Shown piece after piece: positions 7,767 to 17,209 of a stretch of 37,787 bases of DNA. A program made the translations under genes and the position numbers. This DNA is from Candidatus Zixiibacteriota bacterium (GTDB lineage Bacteria; Zixibacteria; MSB-5A5; GN15; FEB-12). The stretch lies in NCBI GenBank assembly GCA_024278515.1, contig JAJRTA010000194.1:1-37787 (forward strand). Direction: 5' to 3'. Within the stretch, counting starts at the first letter, position 1, and each line of letters opens with the position of its first letter. The notes under the pieces were generated by a model, which saw only the letters and a list, made by a program, of their open reading frames with translations, did not search any database and had not been told where the DNA came from.

Positions 7767-8008
7767 AGGGGTGTGATCGAACCCAGCAACACCGTGAAAA
7801 GACCATTCGTTACCGTCACCGCCGGGTGGGTTTCACTCCAGAACGGGACGCCGCCGGTTGCAACATCATAAAGAGAAAACGTCAGCGAATAGCCGCTATC
7901 TGCCACCGGACTGTCGTCGGCATTGGTCAGCCGTTCCTGATAAGAGATTGTGATCGGAACGGCAATAAGATAACAAATGATAACGATCCTCCCGGTATTA
8001 TTTGACAT
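7767..8008 (-). pseudogene. Truncated surface/tail-fibre-like protein, N-terminal remnant
   Basis: The minus frame from 8008 encodes a short signal peptide and then ISYQERLTNADDSPVADSGYSLTFSLYDVATGGVPFWSE...NGLFTVLLGSITPL. This is the characteristic N-terminus of FCB-group surface proteins (pattern YQGRLTD..G.PV.DG...F.LYD...GG..LW.E...V..G.F.V.LGS). Exactly at residue 81 (position about 7766) the resemblance stops. The remaining 73 codons of the ORF track entry are antisense to the 6654-7766 gene. I read it as a gene fragment cut by recombination. A short functional protein is less likely. Confidence 0.65.
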
Positions 8009-8084
8009 CCCCTATCTCTTTTCACAGGCATTATCAAGGGAACAAAAGGGGCTCTGAATTGTCTATGTAACAAAGGATTAAGTT

Positions 8085-9083
8085 ATGAAAAAAAACAATA
8101 AGTCGTATGTTCTTCGGACGGTGAGGAGCAGAAGAATTGCAGATTACCTGTACCTGGCCGGTCTGGTTGGCCTGCTGGTACTTCTGCCTTTCGGTGTCCG
8201 GGTCAAATCTGAAAGCAACGATGGTCATAAAATGAAATTCAATAAGCTCACCGAAGAAGAAGAGCGGGTGATTGTCAACAAGGGGACCGAAGCGCCGTTC
8301 ACCGGCAAATACTATAAACACAAAGAGGCAGGCGTTTACACATGCAAGCGTTGTGACTCTCCGCTGTTTCGTTCCGATGACAAATTCGATTCCGGCTGCG
8401 GCTGGCCCGGCTTCGACGACGCTATCAAGGGAGCCGTGAAACAGGTCCCTGACGCCGACGGCCGCCGAACCGAAATTATTTGCGCCGCCTGCGGCGGACA
8501 TCTGGGGCATGTCTTTCTCGATGAAGGGTTTACCGACAAGAACACCCGCCATTGTGTCAACTCGATCTCGCTCAATTTCAAACCTGCCGATAATGGCACC
8601 GAGACAGCTAAAGCCTATTTCGCCGGAGGATGTTTCTGGGGAGTGGAACATCTGCTGCAACAGACCGAGGGAGTCCTGTCTGTTCGTTCAGGCTATATGG
8701 GGGGAAGTGTTGACAACCCGACTTACGAACAAGTCTGTACCGGACGGACCGGCCATGCCGAGACAGTCGAAGTCGAGTTCGACCTGTCAAAAACAGATTT
8801 TGAAACGCTGGCCAAACTGTTTTTCGAAATACATGATCCGACCCAGATGAACCGCCAGGGTCCCGATGTCGGCGACCAGTACCGCTCGGCGATTTTTTAT
8901 GTCAACGAGGAACAGCGCCGGATCACCGAGAAGCTAATCGATCTGTTAAAAACCAACGGCTACCAGGTCGTGACCGAAATTGTGCAGGCGGACAAGTTCT
9001 GGCCGGCTGAGGAATATCATCAGAACTACTATCAGCGCACCGGCAAACAGCCCTACTGCCACGTGTACACCAAACGGTTTTAG
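8085..9083 (+). CDS. msrBA: Membrane-anchored methionine sulfoxide reductase, MsrB-MsrA fusion
   Basis: 332 residues. An N-terminal membrane helix (about 19-38) suggests an exported, membrane-tethered enzyme. Residues about 50-168 are MsrB: zinc-binding CKRC (87/90) and CAAC (133/136), GCGWPGFD, and the catalytic Cys157 in RHCVNS. Residues about 175-332 are MsrA: catalytic Cys183 in GGCFWGVE, then GYMGG, GHAETVEVEFD, DPTQMNRQGPDVGDQYRS and EEYHQNY. A C-terminal Cys (QPYC) may resolve the sulfenic intermediate. Known for the families: MsrA reduces Met-S-sulfoxide and MsrB Met-R-sulfoxide. AAGGA precedes the ATG. The domain order is B then A. Inferred role: repair of oxidised envelope proteins. 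Confidence 0.95.
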   Translation: MKKNNKSYVLRTVRSRRIADYLYLAGLVGLLVLLPFGVRVKSESNDGHKMKFNKLTEEEERVIVNKGTEAPFTGKYYKHKEAGVYTCKRCDSPLFRSDDKFDSGCGWPGFDDAIKGAVKQVPDADGRRTEIICAACGGHLGHVFLDEGFTDKNTRHCVNSISLNFKPADNGTETAKAYFAGGCFWGVEHLLQQTEGVLSVRSGYMGGSVDNPTYEQVCTGRTGHAETVEVEFDLSKTDFETLAKLFFEIHDPTQMNRQGPDVGDQYRSAIFYVNEEQRRITEKLIDLLKTNGYQVVTEIVQADKFWPAEEYHQNYYQRTGKQPYCHVYTKRF

Positions 9084-9158
9084 CGTAACCCGAACTCAGG
9101 TGAATAGCCGGTTCGAAAACAGCCCCGCCTGACCGATAGCATTCCTTTTCACAATGTC

Positions 9159-9728
9159 CTAAAGTCCCACGCGGCCAAGCATGGTCAGAGCTTCAATACG
9201 GGTGGCGGTGCGACGCATCTGACCGCGGATGGCGCTGGTGATAATCCGGCTGCCCGGTTTCTTGATCCCCCGCATGGTCAGACAAAGATGCTCCGCCTCG
9301 ACAACCACCAGCACGCCTTTGCAGTCGATAGCTTCAACGATGGAATCGGCTATCTGGGTGGTCATTCGTTCCTGCACCTGAAGTCGGTGCGAGAGGATTT
9401 CCACCACGCGCACCATGTTGGAGAATCCGGCAACTTTGTCATGTTGCGGGATATAGGCCATGTGGACCTTGCCGAAAAACGGCAGCATGTGATGTTCGCA
9501 CAGAGAATAGAACGAGATATCCTTGAGAGAGATCATCTCATCTTTATTTGAAGTGGTATATTTGCGAAGTTCGGTAGTGGGATCTTCCGTGTAGCCGCTG
9601 AGTACTTCATCGAAATACTCGAACATCCGTTCCGGGGTTCGTTCCAGCCCCTCCCGGTCGGGGTCCTCGCCGATCCCTTCCAGAATCAACCGGACACCCT
9701 GCATGATCTTGTCACGATCTAACGACAC
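9159..9728 (-). CDS. folE: GTP cyclohydrolase I
   Basis: 189 residues. The enzyme converts GTP to 7,8-dihydroneopterin triphosphate, the first step to tetrahydrofolate, and in some bacteria feeds queuosine synthesis. Visible signatures are LEGIGEDPDREGLERTPERM, the zinc site SLCEHHMLPFFGKVHMAYIP (Cys77, His80) with Cys149 in EHLCLTMRGIKKPGS, and the C-terminal TSAIRG. Length matches the family. The chosen start is a GTG three nt after the ftsH stop codon, with GGAG about 10 nt upstream, so it is the last gene of the tilS-hpt-ftsH-folE run and probably co-transcribed. Confidence 0.96.
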   Translation of the reverse strand: MSLDRDKIMQGVRLILEGIGEDPDREGLERTPERMFEYFDEVLSGYTEDPTTELRKYTTSNKDEMISLKDISFYSLCEHHMLPFFGKVHMAYIPQHDKVAGFSNMVRVVEILSHRLQVQERMTTQIADSIVEAIDCKGVLVVVEAEHLCLTMRGIKKPGSRIITSAIRGQMRRTATRIEALTMLGRVGL

Positions 9729-9731
9729 CGG

Positions 9732-11696
9732 CTATTTCTCCGGTGACGGGACCGGTTGTTCGACCGGCTCGGCATGGTCGGCGCCGCCGCCGATAATCCG
9801 GTCGACCTCTTCACCGTCGATGATTTCCTTCTCGAGCAACGCCCTGGCCAGTTTGTGCAGGTTGTCGATATTGTCACGAAGCAGTTTCCGCGCTTTGTCC
9901 TCGGCGTTTTCGATAAAAGCACGAATCTCGTGATCGATGACCTCGGCCGATGCCTCGGAGAAATCTTTGGCGTGAGCCATTTCACGTCCGAGGAAAATAT
10001 GCTCTTCCGTTTTGCCGAAAGTTACCGGGCCGACTTTGTCGGACATCCCCCAGTTGCAGACCATCTTACGGGCCAGCTTGGTGGAGCGTTCGAGATCATT
10101 GGCCGCACCGGTAGCGATCTGGTTGAACACCAGCATCTCAGCCACCCGTCCGCCCATGAGGACGGCAAGAGTGGTCTCGAGGTATTCACGCGAAAGAGTA
10201 TGGCGTTCATCGACCGGCAATGACTGAGTAAGACCGAGAGCCAACCCACGTGGGATGATGGTCACCTTGTGAATCGGGTCGGCCTTTGGCATAAGCTTGG
10301 CCACCAGCGTATGACCGCTCTCGTGGTAGGCGATGATTTTCTTCTCCTCGTCGGCAATCACCAGAGACTTGCGCGCCGAACCCATCATCACCTTGTCCTT
10401 GGCCTCTTCGAATTCGTCCATGCTGACTTCGGATTTGCCGCGCCGGGCAGCCAGCAGAGCCGCTTCATTGACCAGATTGGCCAGGTCGGCCCCGGACATA
10501 CCGGGCGTACCACGGGCCACCACCGACATATCTATTCCTTCGGCCATCTTGATCTTGCGCACGTGAACATTGAGGATCCCCTCACGTCCCTTGACATCGG
10601 GGGTGGGTACGACAATCTGACGGTCGAACCGTCCGGGTCTCAAAAGAGCGGGATCGAGAACATCGGGACGGTTGGTCGCTGCCACGAGAATGACGCCGTC
10701 GTTGGACTCAAAACCATCCATCTCGACCAGCAACTGGTTCAGGGTTTGTTCGCGTTCATCGTGACCGCCGCCCAGACCGGCGCCGCGATGACGACCCACG
10801 GCGTCGATCTCATCGATGAAAATAATACAAGGCGCGTTCTTTTTACCCTGTTCAAACAGGTCACGCACCCGGCTGGCTCCAACCCCGACGAACATCTCGA
10901 CAAAATCGGAACCGGACATCGAAAAGAACGGCACTCCGGCCTCCCCGGCGACAGCACGGGCCAGAAGCGTTTTGCCGGTCCCGGGAGGACCGAGCAAAAG
11001 CGCGCCCTTGGGAATCTTGCCGCCCAGTTTTTGAAACTTGGAGGGGTCCTTGAGGAACTCGATTATTTCTTCCAGCTCCTCCTTGGCTTCGTCGGCTCCG
11101 GCTACGTCGGAGAAAGTTACCCGCGGACGTTCATCGGTAAGCAGTTTGGCCTTGCTTTTGCCGAATGAAAACAGCCCTTTGGGACCGCCCGAACCCTGCA
11201 TCTGGCGGATGAAAAACAACCAGATCAATACCAGGATCACCCACGGGGCCGCGGCTACCAGAATCGAGAAAATATCGGGGCCCTGAACCCTGGCGACAAT
11301 TTTCGCGCCGTTTTCCTCGAGCCGGGAAACAAGCGTGTAGTTTATGTCCGGAAAGGGTATTCGTGTTTTGAATTTGCTGAAAGACTGAGGATTGTTTGAG
11401 GATGCGAATACGCGCGGCTCAACAAGGCGGCCTTCAATTTCGCGGTCGGTAAATGATACTTCCGAGATGTTCTGATTGTCGATCTCGTTCACAAACTCGG
11501 TGTAGGTTATCTCCACGAAGTCCCGGCTGAAGCTGGAATAGTAACTGTAGGCTACAAAGACGATCAAAAAGAGCGCCAGCCAGAATATCAATGAACGTCC
11601 CGTCCCGCGCCAGCCCGACGGCGGCGGCTTATCGGAAGAATCTCTGTTTTTGCCCGGTATATTGAACCGGCCTTTTCCTTGTTTGTCGTCAGTCAC
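9732..11696 (-). CDS. ftsH: ATP-dependent zinc metalloprotease FtsH
   Basis: 654 residues, typical length. Two N-terminal membrane helices (about 33-51 and 145-163) flank a periplasmic domain. The AAA+ module has Walker A GPPGTGKT (about residue 236), Walker [12 protein letters not shown], pore motif FVEMFVG and the second region of homology [20 protein letters not shown]. The protease zinc site is HESGH (about 458). The enzyme is known to form membrane hexamers that degrade misfolded membrane proteins and short-lived regulators. The start is a GTG at 11696 without a strong Shine-Dalgarno. It sits downstream of hpt after a 93-nt gap. The long Lys/Pro-rich N-terminal tail (about 32 residues) before the first helix is slightly unusual. 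Confidence 0.97.
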   Translation of the reverse strand: MTDDKQGKGRFNIPGKNRDSSDKPPPSGWRGTGRSLIFWLALFLIVFVAYSYYSSFSRDFVEITYTEFVNEIDNQNISEVSFTDREIEGRLVEPRVFASSNNPQSFSKFKTRIPFPDINYTLVSRLEENGAKIVARVQGPDIFSILVAAAPWVILVLIWLFFIRQMQGSGGPKGLFSFGKSKAKLLTDERPRVTFSDVAGADEAKEELEEIIEFLKDPSKFQKLGGKIPKGALLLGPPGTGKTLLARAVAGEAGVPFFSMSGSDFVEMFVGVGASRVRDLFEQGKKNAPCIIFIDEIDAVGRHRGAGLGGGHDEREQTLNQLLVEMDGFESNDGVILVAATNRPDVLDPALLRPGRFDRQIVVPTPDVKGREGILNVHVRKIKMAEGIDMSVVARGTPGMSGADLANLVNEAALLAARRGKSEVSMDEFEEAKDKVMMGSARKSLVIADEEKKIIAYHESGHTLVAKLMPKADPIHKVTIIPRGLALGLTQSLPVDERHTLSREYLETTLAVLMGGRVAEMLVFNQIATGAANDLERSTKLARKMVCNWGMSDKVGPVTFGKTEEHIFLGREMAHAKDFSEASAEVIDHEIRAFIENAEDKARKLLRDNIDNLHKLARALLEKEIIDGEEVDRIIGGGADHAEPVEQPVPSPEK

Positions 11697-11789
11697 CTAT
11701 TTACACCAGTTTTAATGTTCACAACTACCCGTTATACTCAAAAAGGGTCCTGCTATTCTATCATTTATCTGATCGGCTGGGGCAGAAAA

Positions 11790-12311
11790 TTACTGATCAA
11801 CCATCTTGCCGATAAACGGGAGGTTGCGATAGAGCTGCGTATTGTCAAGACCATACCCGATTACGAACTCGTTGCCGACTGAAAACCCCTTGTACTTTAT
11901 GTCCAGACCCACCCGGTGGCTGCCTGGTTTATCCAACAGTGCAACAATCTCCACCGAAGCTGGTTCCTGAGCGGCCAGCTGTTTCTTTATCAGTGAAACG
12001 GTCCGGCCGGTATCGACAATACCTTCGATGATCAGAATATGTCGCCCTTTCAGCTCAGTCGGAACCGCCCCGCCGAACTGTACCCGGTCGTCCCGATCGT
12101 GACCGTTGCGGTACGAAGCGGCCGAGACGAACTCAACCTCCATCGGCAGTTTGATAGTACGCATCAGATCGGCCAGAAAGACAACACAGCCTTTCAGAAC
12201 GCCGAGAAGTACAGGGGCTTCACCTGCGTAATCATTATTAATCTGCCGGCCTATCTCGGCAATCCGTTTGTCGATCTTCTCCCGGGTGAGCAGAATCTCA
12301 AACGGCTGCAT
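11790..12311 (-). CDS. hpt: Hypoxanthine(-guanine) phosphoribosyltransferase
   Basis: 173 residues from the preferred ATG at 12311. The ORF track uses a TTG ten codons upstream, which would overlap tilS by 44 nt. With the ATG the overlap is 14 nt and the length fits the family. The enzyme salvages hypoxanthine and guanine using PRPP. Motifs: LLGVLKGCVVFLADL, VEFVSAASYRNG, the PRPP loop HILIIEGIVDTGRT, and KYKGFSVGNEFVIGYGLD near the C-terminus. The PRPP motif normally reads [LIV]-E-D-[LIV]2-D-[TS]-G. Here the second acidic residue is Gly (EGIVDTG), while the catalytic Asp before TG is kept. The position between tilS and ftsH is a widely conserved arrangement. Confidence 0.94.
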   Translation of the reverse strand: MQPFEILLTREKIDKRIAEIGRQINNDYAGEAPVLLGVLKGCVVFLADLMRTIKLPMEVEFVSAASYRNGHDRDDRVQFGGAVPTELKGRHILIIEGIVDTGRTVSLIKKQLAAQEPASVEIVALLDKPGSHRVGLDIKYKGFSVGNEFVIGYGLDNTQLYRNLPFIGKMVDQ

Positions 12312-13692
12312 ACGCTTTTTTTCCGGGGCGGACGGATTCAATTTTCAATACCTCGCTTGTTGAGCTGTCTATCTTTACGCGATCTGCTATCTCATACCCG
12401 ACCAACCAGATAATGCCTGCCTCGTCACACACTACCGGGATTTCATCACGATAAACCGGGGCGACTTTGCGGTCGGTCAGATAGTCTCCTGCTTTCTTCG
12501 TGCCTTTCGATCCAAGCGGTCGAAACCGATCACCGGGCTGAAGATTCCTTACGGTCAACGGCGTCTTTAGTTTCTTATAATCGACCAGCACTTTCAGGGC
12601 GCGACGCTTACGTTCGATCCGGCCGGAGAACCTCATCCGACGACACCGCAGGATCATCCTGAGCGGCCCCGGATGACAATCCTCACCGGGACTTAAACGA
12701 ACACGAAAGCTGATCTTACCGCGGCGACCGATGACCAGTCTGTCATCAACAATCCGCGCGTCCAGCCTGCCGGCCAGCGAGAGCGCCTTACCGCCGCTCG
12801 TGACCAGTTTATCCAGACGGTCGATCAGGCTTTTCCCGGGTGCGGCGCTGTCTCGCAAACATTTTGTGATACAATACCTTAGCACCCGACGCCGTAACCA
12901 TATATCATAAGTACGGAACCGTTTCAAATCAAGTTCAATTTTGCCGCCGACCGTCTCGGAAAGGATCTTTTTGACTTTTCCGGCGGTTATTTTATCAAGA
13001 AACTGTTCTTCCTCCCGGCTTGTCTCGGCCAGATTCAAAAGAGCGCGATCGACTGCGGGGTTCAGTTCCTTTCGAATCAAAGGGAGCAGTTCATTGCGGA
13101 TATAATTGCGAGTGTAATCGAACGAACAGTTCGACAGATCAATACAGTAACGCAGCTTCTCTTTTTTAAGATAAGCCAGGATCTCCTGTTTGGTGACATA
13201 CAGCAGGGGACGGATGATCTTATCACGTCGGATCGGTATTCCGCCCAGGCCTCGTTTGCCGGTGCCGCGGATAATACGAAACAGGATCGTTTCAACATTG
13301 TCATCGGCATGGTGCCCGAGCGCAATCCTGTCGCATTGGTGCTCACCGGCGAGACGGTCGAAAAGCCTGTAACGCAGGTCGCGGGCTGTTTCTTCGGTCG
13401 ATTTTCTGGCGCGTCCGGCCAGCACGGGGACATCTTCGCGCACTATATCCAGCTCCACTTTCAGCTTTTTACACAGGCGAGCGCAAAACCGCTCTTCGCG
13501 GGCGGCGGCTTCCGGGCGCAGTCCATGATTGATATAAACGGCACGCAGACTGAGTTTCATCGAGCGGCGCAGTCGCGAAAGAATATGCAACAGCGCTACC
13601 GAGTCCGGCCCGCCGGAGAGGGCGACAAGAACCGAGTCACCTGTTTCAAGCAGGGAATGCTCGGTGATACCATCTTTGACTCTGGTCAGCAT
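12298..13692 (-). CDS. tilS: tRNA(Ile)-lysidine synthase
   Basis: 464 residues. The N-terminal PP-loop ATPase domain carries SGGPDSVALLHIL (about 27-39), INHGLRPEAAAREERFC, LGHHADDNVETILFRIIRGTG and RPLL. The C-terminal part contains a TilS substrate-binding domain (LTVRNLQPGDRFRPLG...KKAGDYLTDRKVAPVYRDEIPVV). The enzyme lysidinylates C34 of the tRNA-Ile that reads AUA and is essential in most bacteria. AAGGA lies only a few bases before the ATG, so the exact start is slightly uncertain. Its 3' end overlaps hpt by 14 nt, which implies translational coupling. Confidence 0.95.
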   Translation of the reverse strand: MLTRVKDGITEHSLLETGDSVLVALSGGPDSVALLHILSRLRRSMKLSLRAVYINHGLRPEAAAREERFCARLCKKLKVELDIVREDVPVLAGRARKSTEETARDLRYRLFDRLAGEHQCDRIALGHHADDNVETILFRIIRGTGKRGLGGIPIRRDKIIRPLLYVTKQEILAYLKKEKLRYCIDLSNCSFDYTRNYIRNELLPLIRKELNPAVDRALLNLAETSREEEQFLDKITAGKVKKILSETVGGKIELDLKRFRTYDIWLRRRVLRYCITKCLRDSAAPGKSLIDRLDKLVTSGGKALSLAGRLDARIVDDRLVIGRRGKISFRVRLSPGEDCHPGPLRMILRCRRMRFSGRIERKRRALKVLVDYKKLKTPLTVRNLQPGDRFRPLGSKGTKKAGDYLTDRKVAPVYRDEIPVVCDEAGIIWLVGYEIADRVKIDSSTSEVLKIESVRPGKKAYAAV

Positions 13693-13886
13693 GGTCCTTA
13701 AAAGATAGCATCTTTGGCCGAAGGTGCGAGATAAAACAGGTAATAAACCGAGTTTTCACGGAGCGAAAAAACGATGACAGGGGAAACAGGCTTTCTTAAC
13801 CGTTGAATCCTGTGCGACGGGATCACCCAACGACCCTGAAGAAATGCGCCTGTTGGCGTGACGGCACCTGTCTGCTCATCCGACAA

Positions 13887-14858
13887 CTAAAGCAGTGTCC
13901 TGATCCGATCCCAGCCGTCATCCGGAATGACCGCCCCCACCACCCGGCAGACTTCGTAACCGCAGGCGGAAGCGAGCTCACCGCATTTTTCAGTCGGCAA
14001 ACCGCGGACCAGTCCGTACAGAAATCCGGAGGCCCATAAATCGCCGGCTCCGGTCGTGTCGACAATCGGACTGCCGCCGAACGGGGCCACGCTGACCAGC
14101 TTGCGGCCGTGCGAGATCACACTGCCCCGCGCCCCCAGTTTGAGCGCGGCGGTTTCGACTTTATCGGAAAGTATCTGCAATGACCGGGATTCATCCGTTT
14201 CGCCGGTGAACACACGCGCTTCATCCTCATTGGCCAGAAGGATATCGACATATTCATCAACGAGATTTTCAAGAAACGACCCTGCCTGTTCGACCACCGT
14301 ATAGCTGGCCAGGTCGAGCGAGACTTTGGCTCCGGCTTGTCTGGCGGCTCTCATAACGGATGTTATCAGGTCCCGGTTGAAAAGAAGGTATCCCTCGACA
14401 TGAACAATCGCCGCCTCGGCGAAAGAGTCCGGTTGGATTTCATCTCCGGTCAGCTCGGACGACGCTCCCAGAAAAGTCAACATCGAGCGCTGAGCATCGG
14501 GAGTGATGATCGACAGCACGCGACCGGTCGGCTGATCGGATGTAAACAAAAGCGGTTGCACCCGGCTTTTGATCAGACCTTCCTCAAGCAGATCACCGAG
14601 CGCATCATCGCCACGCTTACCGATAAAACCGGCCTCGCCTCCAAGTTTGCCGATTCCCACAATCGTGTTGCAGGCGGATCCGCCCGGCACCATGGTCGGT
14701 TGATCGGAAAGTCTGACGACAGCGCTCTGGATGCGCTGGTCATCGACCAATACCATGCCGCCTTTGGCCGCGTCTATAACCGTCAGAAAAGCATCGTCTT
14801 CACGCGCCAGCAAATCCATCAGGGCAGAACCGACGCCGACTATTTTAGTCCTGGTCAA
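13887..14858 (-). CDS. PfkB-family carbohydrate/nucleoside kinase (adenosine-kinase-like)
   Basis: 323 residues with the ribokinase fold. Near the N-terminus are VGVGSALMDLLA and the substrate motif PGGSACNTIVGIGKLGG; near the C-terminus is the PfkB signature DTTGAGDLWASGFLYG, whose Asp is the catalytic base. The PGGSACNT form resembles adenosine kinase-type members, but substrate cannot be settled by eye: adenosine, ribose or another sugar are all possible. The start is a TTG at 14858 with a full GGAGGT 4 nt upstream. A purine nucleoside phosphorylase and hpt nearby make a nucleoside substrate attractive; this is inference. Confidence 0.88.
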   Translation of the reverse strand: MTRTKIVGVGSALMDLLAREDDAFLTVIDAAKGGMVLVDDQRIQSAVVRLSDQPTMVPGGSACNTIVGIGKLGGEAGFIGKRGDDALGDLLEEGLIKSRVQPLLFTSDQPTGRVLSIITPDAQRSMLTFLGASSELTGDEIQPDSFAEAAIVHVEGYLLFNRDLITSVMRAARQAGAKVSLDLASYTVVEQAGSFLENLVDEYVDILLANEDEARVFTGETDESRSLQILSDKVETAALKLGARGSVISHGRKLVSVAPFGGSPIVDTTGAGDLWASGFLYGLVRGLPTEKCGELASACGYEVCRVVGAVIPDDGWDRIRTLL

Positions 14859-14966
14859 TCGTACCTCCGTAAATAATCATTTATCAACCAAACCATCAGA
14901 CCTGACACGAAGTCAACAACAATCAACAGCGGCGGCAAACCAACTGCTAATATCAGCACCACAAGA

Positions 14967-15000
14967 AAGACCGATCGCAGAGGATAGCGCGACCGGTCTT
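14967..15000 (-). terminator. Rho-independent terminator of the divIVA transcript
   Basis: On the minus strand AAGACCGGTCGC and GCGATCGGTCTT form a 12-bp stem (one G-T pair) followed by a T-rich TCTTTCTT segment. It lies 25 nt past the divIVA stop. The near-symmetric flanks may allow bidirectional action. Confidence 0.8.
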
Positions 15001-15024
15001 ATCTTCGGGCGGGTAATTGTCTTT

Positions 15025-16119
15025 TTATGAATGAGCAGCCTTATCCATTTCTTCTTCGAACTTAGCCACTACTTTATCAAGCTCTCTGGCCAGCTCCTCC
15101 GGGCTGGCGGGTGGTCCGGACGGAGTCGGCTGGTCGGAATCCGATTTGTTTTCCGGGGTATCGCCTACCTCTAATTTATCGGTGGCTGCCTCTTCATCCG
15201 GGCTGGAGCCGGATGTGTCGGTATTCGGAGCAACTATGAACTCGGGGGGGATATCCTCAGCCAGAGAGGAAGTTTCCCTGATTTCACCCGGCGCCGGCGA
15301 CGCAACCTCGGTTGGGGGCGGTTCCATTGAATCATGCTTCTCGTCATCCTCGCCGCCGTCGGCCTGGTAATTTTCCAGCGCCTCAGCCAGCTCCGGATCA
15401 ACCGGCCCGGAGGTTTCGTCTTCCTCCGTATCCGTTTTTACCTCGGAAGTTTCATCAGGCGGCTGTCCGTCTCGCGAGACTTCGATAATCTTACCGGCTT
15501 CGTTGGCTTCCTCGGTACGAATAGGCTCCGCGCTTTGCGACGGAGTACCGATTGTCTCCATCGTCCTGCGCTCGACTTCATCTGAAGAAGTTACCTGTAT
15601 CCTATCGGAATCATCCATCGGACCGTATTCGGTTTCGCTCTCTTCTTCATGAGATTGTTGCATCAACGGTTCGTTTTTGATCAGATGGTCGATGATTTCG
15701 AGATGGGAGGTAATCACCCCGCGCATCTTGTTCAGGTAGGATTTCTTGGCCATCTCGGCGGATGAAATCCTGGCTTCAAGTTCGGCCAGTTTTTCGGTTC
15801 GGGAGCCGATCATACGGTCGGCTTCCTCGCGCGCCTTGGACAATATCAGATCGGCTTCCTTTTTGGCGTTGTTGAGTGTCATATCGGCGTTCCGTCGAGC
15901 GTCGATGGCCGCACTCTTGATGGTATCCTCAAACTGGCGCAGGCCGGACAACTGGCTCTTGAGCGAATCGACTTCCATCGACAATTTCAGATTTTCCTGT
16001 TTGACCGCATCCAGCGCAGCCGCTACCTGGTCCAGGAGATTGTCAACTTCATCTTTTGAGTAGCCCCTCATCTGAGTCGCAAACTCATAGTTGCGGATAT
16101 CATTTGACGATAGATCCAT
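15025..16119 (-). CDS. divIVA: DivIVA-domain coiled-coil protein
   Basis: 364 residues. The N-terminus has the DivIVA/GpsB signature: LSSNDIRNYEFATQMRGYSKDEVDNLLDQVAAAL. A long coiled coil follows to about residue 150 (heptads such as LEARISSAEMAKKSYLNKMRG). The rest, about 190-340, is acidic and Pro/Ser/Thr-rich and probably disordered, ending with a short helix (ELARELDKVVAKFEEEMDKA). DivIVA proteins sense negatively curved membrane and organise poles or septa. The protein lies just downstream of yggS, an association also common in Gram-positives and other phyla. The acidic tail is unusually long and may be a partner-binding region. Confidence 0.88.
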   Translation of the reverse strand: MDLSSNDIRNYEFATQMRGYSKDEVDNLLDQVAAALDAVKQENLKLSMEVDSLKSQLSGLRQFEDTIKSAAIDARRNADMTLNNAKKEADLILSKAREEADRMIGSRTEKLAELEARISSAEMAKKSYLNKMRGVITSHLEIIDHLIKNEPLMQQSHEEESETEYGPMDDSDRIQVTSSDEVERRTMETIGTPSQSAEPIRTEEANEAGKIIEVSRDGQPPDETSEVKTDTEEDETSGPVDPELAEALENYQADGGEDDEKHDSMEPPPTEVASPAPGEIRETSSLAEDIPPEFIVAPNTDTSGSSPDEEAATDKLEVGDTPENKSDSDQPTPSGPPASPEELARELDKVVAKFEEEMDKAAHS

Positions 16120-16309
16120 GAATTACTCGCTTATCTAACAGGTTTTATTTTTCATCCTCAGTTAAAATGAGATATCAGGCTGTGCAAAAATCGAGCAGTC
16201 ACACAAGTCCGACTCTCTACATTAATTATCGAACCTTTAGCGGAAAAATTAAGCAATTTGAGAAAATGTTTCTAAATGAAACCGGGAGCTGTTTCAACCT
16301 GATAACGGG

Positions 16310-16990
16310 CTACGAACGGCGGGGCCCGAACAGGGAACTGCCGATACGGATCATGGTCGATCCCTCGGCTATGGCCAGCGGGAAATCATCGGACATCCCC
16401 ATCGAAAGAGTATCAAACCGATCACCCACAATATCACGACCACGTTTGAAAAGCTGATTACATTTGGCGAAGGCCCGGCGGATCTGCTCCTCGTCATCGA
16501 CATACGGTCCGATCGTCATCAGGCCGATCAGCTCGATATTGTCCATATCGGCCACTGTTCTGACCAGCCCGAGGCAGTCATCGGGCGACACGCCGAACTT
16601 CTGGCTTTCACCGGAGCAGTTGACCTCTATCAGACATTCAATGCGGCGTTCGATCGCGCCGGCCTGACGGTTGATTTCCTCGGCCAGCTTGAGACTGTCG
16701 ACCGACTGGATGACATCGAACAGTTCGACTGCCTTTTTGACCTTGTTGCTCTGAAGATGGCCGACCAGATGATAACGGGCAATTGGGCCGGCTTCGCGTA
16801 TCTTTGGTTCCGCCTCCTGAATTCGGCTTTCACCGATATCATGTAATCCCGCGGCCACCGCGGTCTGGATCACCATCGTTGGATGGTTCTTGGTGACGGC
16901 GACAACGGTTATATCGTCGGCGTCGCGATCGTATTCGCCGCAGGCCTCGGCAATCCGGCCGTAAACCTGCTGGATATTCTGTCCTATCAT
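16310..16990 (-). CDS. yggS: YggS/PROSC-family PLP homeostasis protein
   Basis: 226 residues from the ATG at 16990. The ORF track extends upstream to 17374 into the divergent gene, which is not credible. A GTG at 16999 is an alternative. Family motifs: VAVTKNHP (PLP-binding Lys), IGESRIQEAEPKI, HLVGHLQSNKVKKAV, LIEVNCSGESQKFGV, GLMTIGP and LSMGMSDDFPLAIAEGSTMIRIGSSLFG. It is a monomeric alanine-racemase-like barrel that buffers pyridoxal phosphate and affects amino-acid metabolism. It is probably co-transcribed with divIVA, 190 nt downstream. Confidence 0.94.
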   Translation of the reverse strand: MIGQNIQQVYGRIAEACGEYDRDADDITVVAVTKNHPTMVIQTAVAAGLHDIGESRIQEAEPKIREAGPIARYHLVGHLQSNKVKKAVELFDVIQSVDSLKLAEEINRQAGAIERRIECLIEVNCSGESQKFGVSPDDCLGLVRTVADMDNIELIGLMTIGPYVDDEEQIRRAFAKCNQLFKRGRDIVGDRFDTLSMGMSDDFPLAIAEGSTMIRIGSSLFGPRRS

Positions 16991-17209
16991 ATCTTTCACA
17001 ACGCTCAAATATCCGCGCCGAAGGTTAGTTAAGCAAGAGAAATTGCATAATCGAAAAACTAAAGAGCGCATCCGATTGTTACTCAAATACCCGACGACGA
17101 CATCCCCAACAGAATCCTTGAGCATTCGGTGTCGGCGCATTATCTTCCCGGACACGGCGCAACAGCCGGTCGATTTAATAAAGCGACAATGATATGAAAG
17201 GACAGCCCG

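Noticed and set aside
13698-13886. 62-codon minus ORF between tilS and the PfkB kinase
   Set aside because: No Shine-Dalgarno, no recognisable motif; treated as intergenic.
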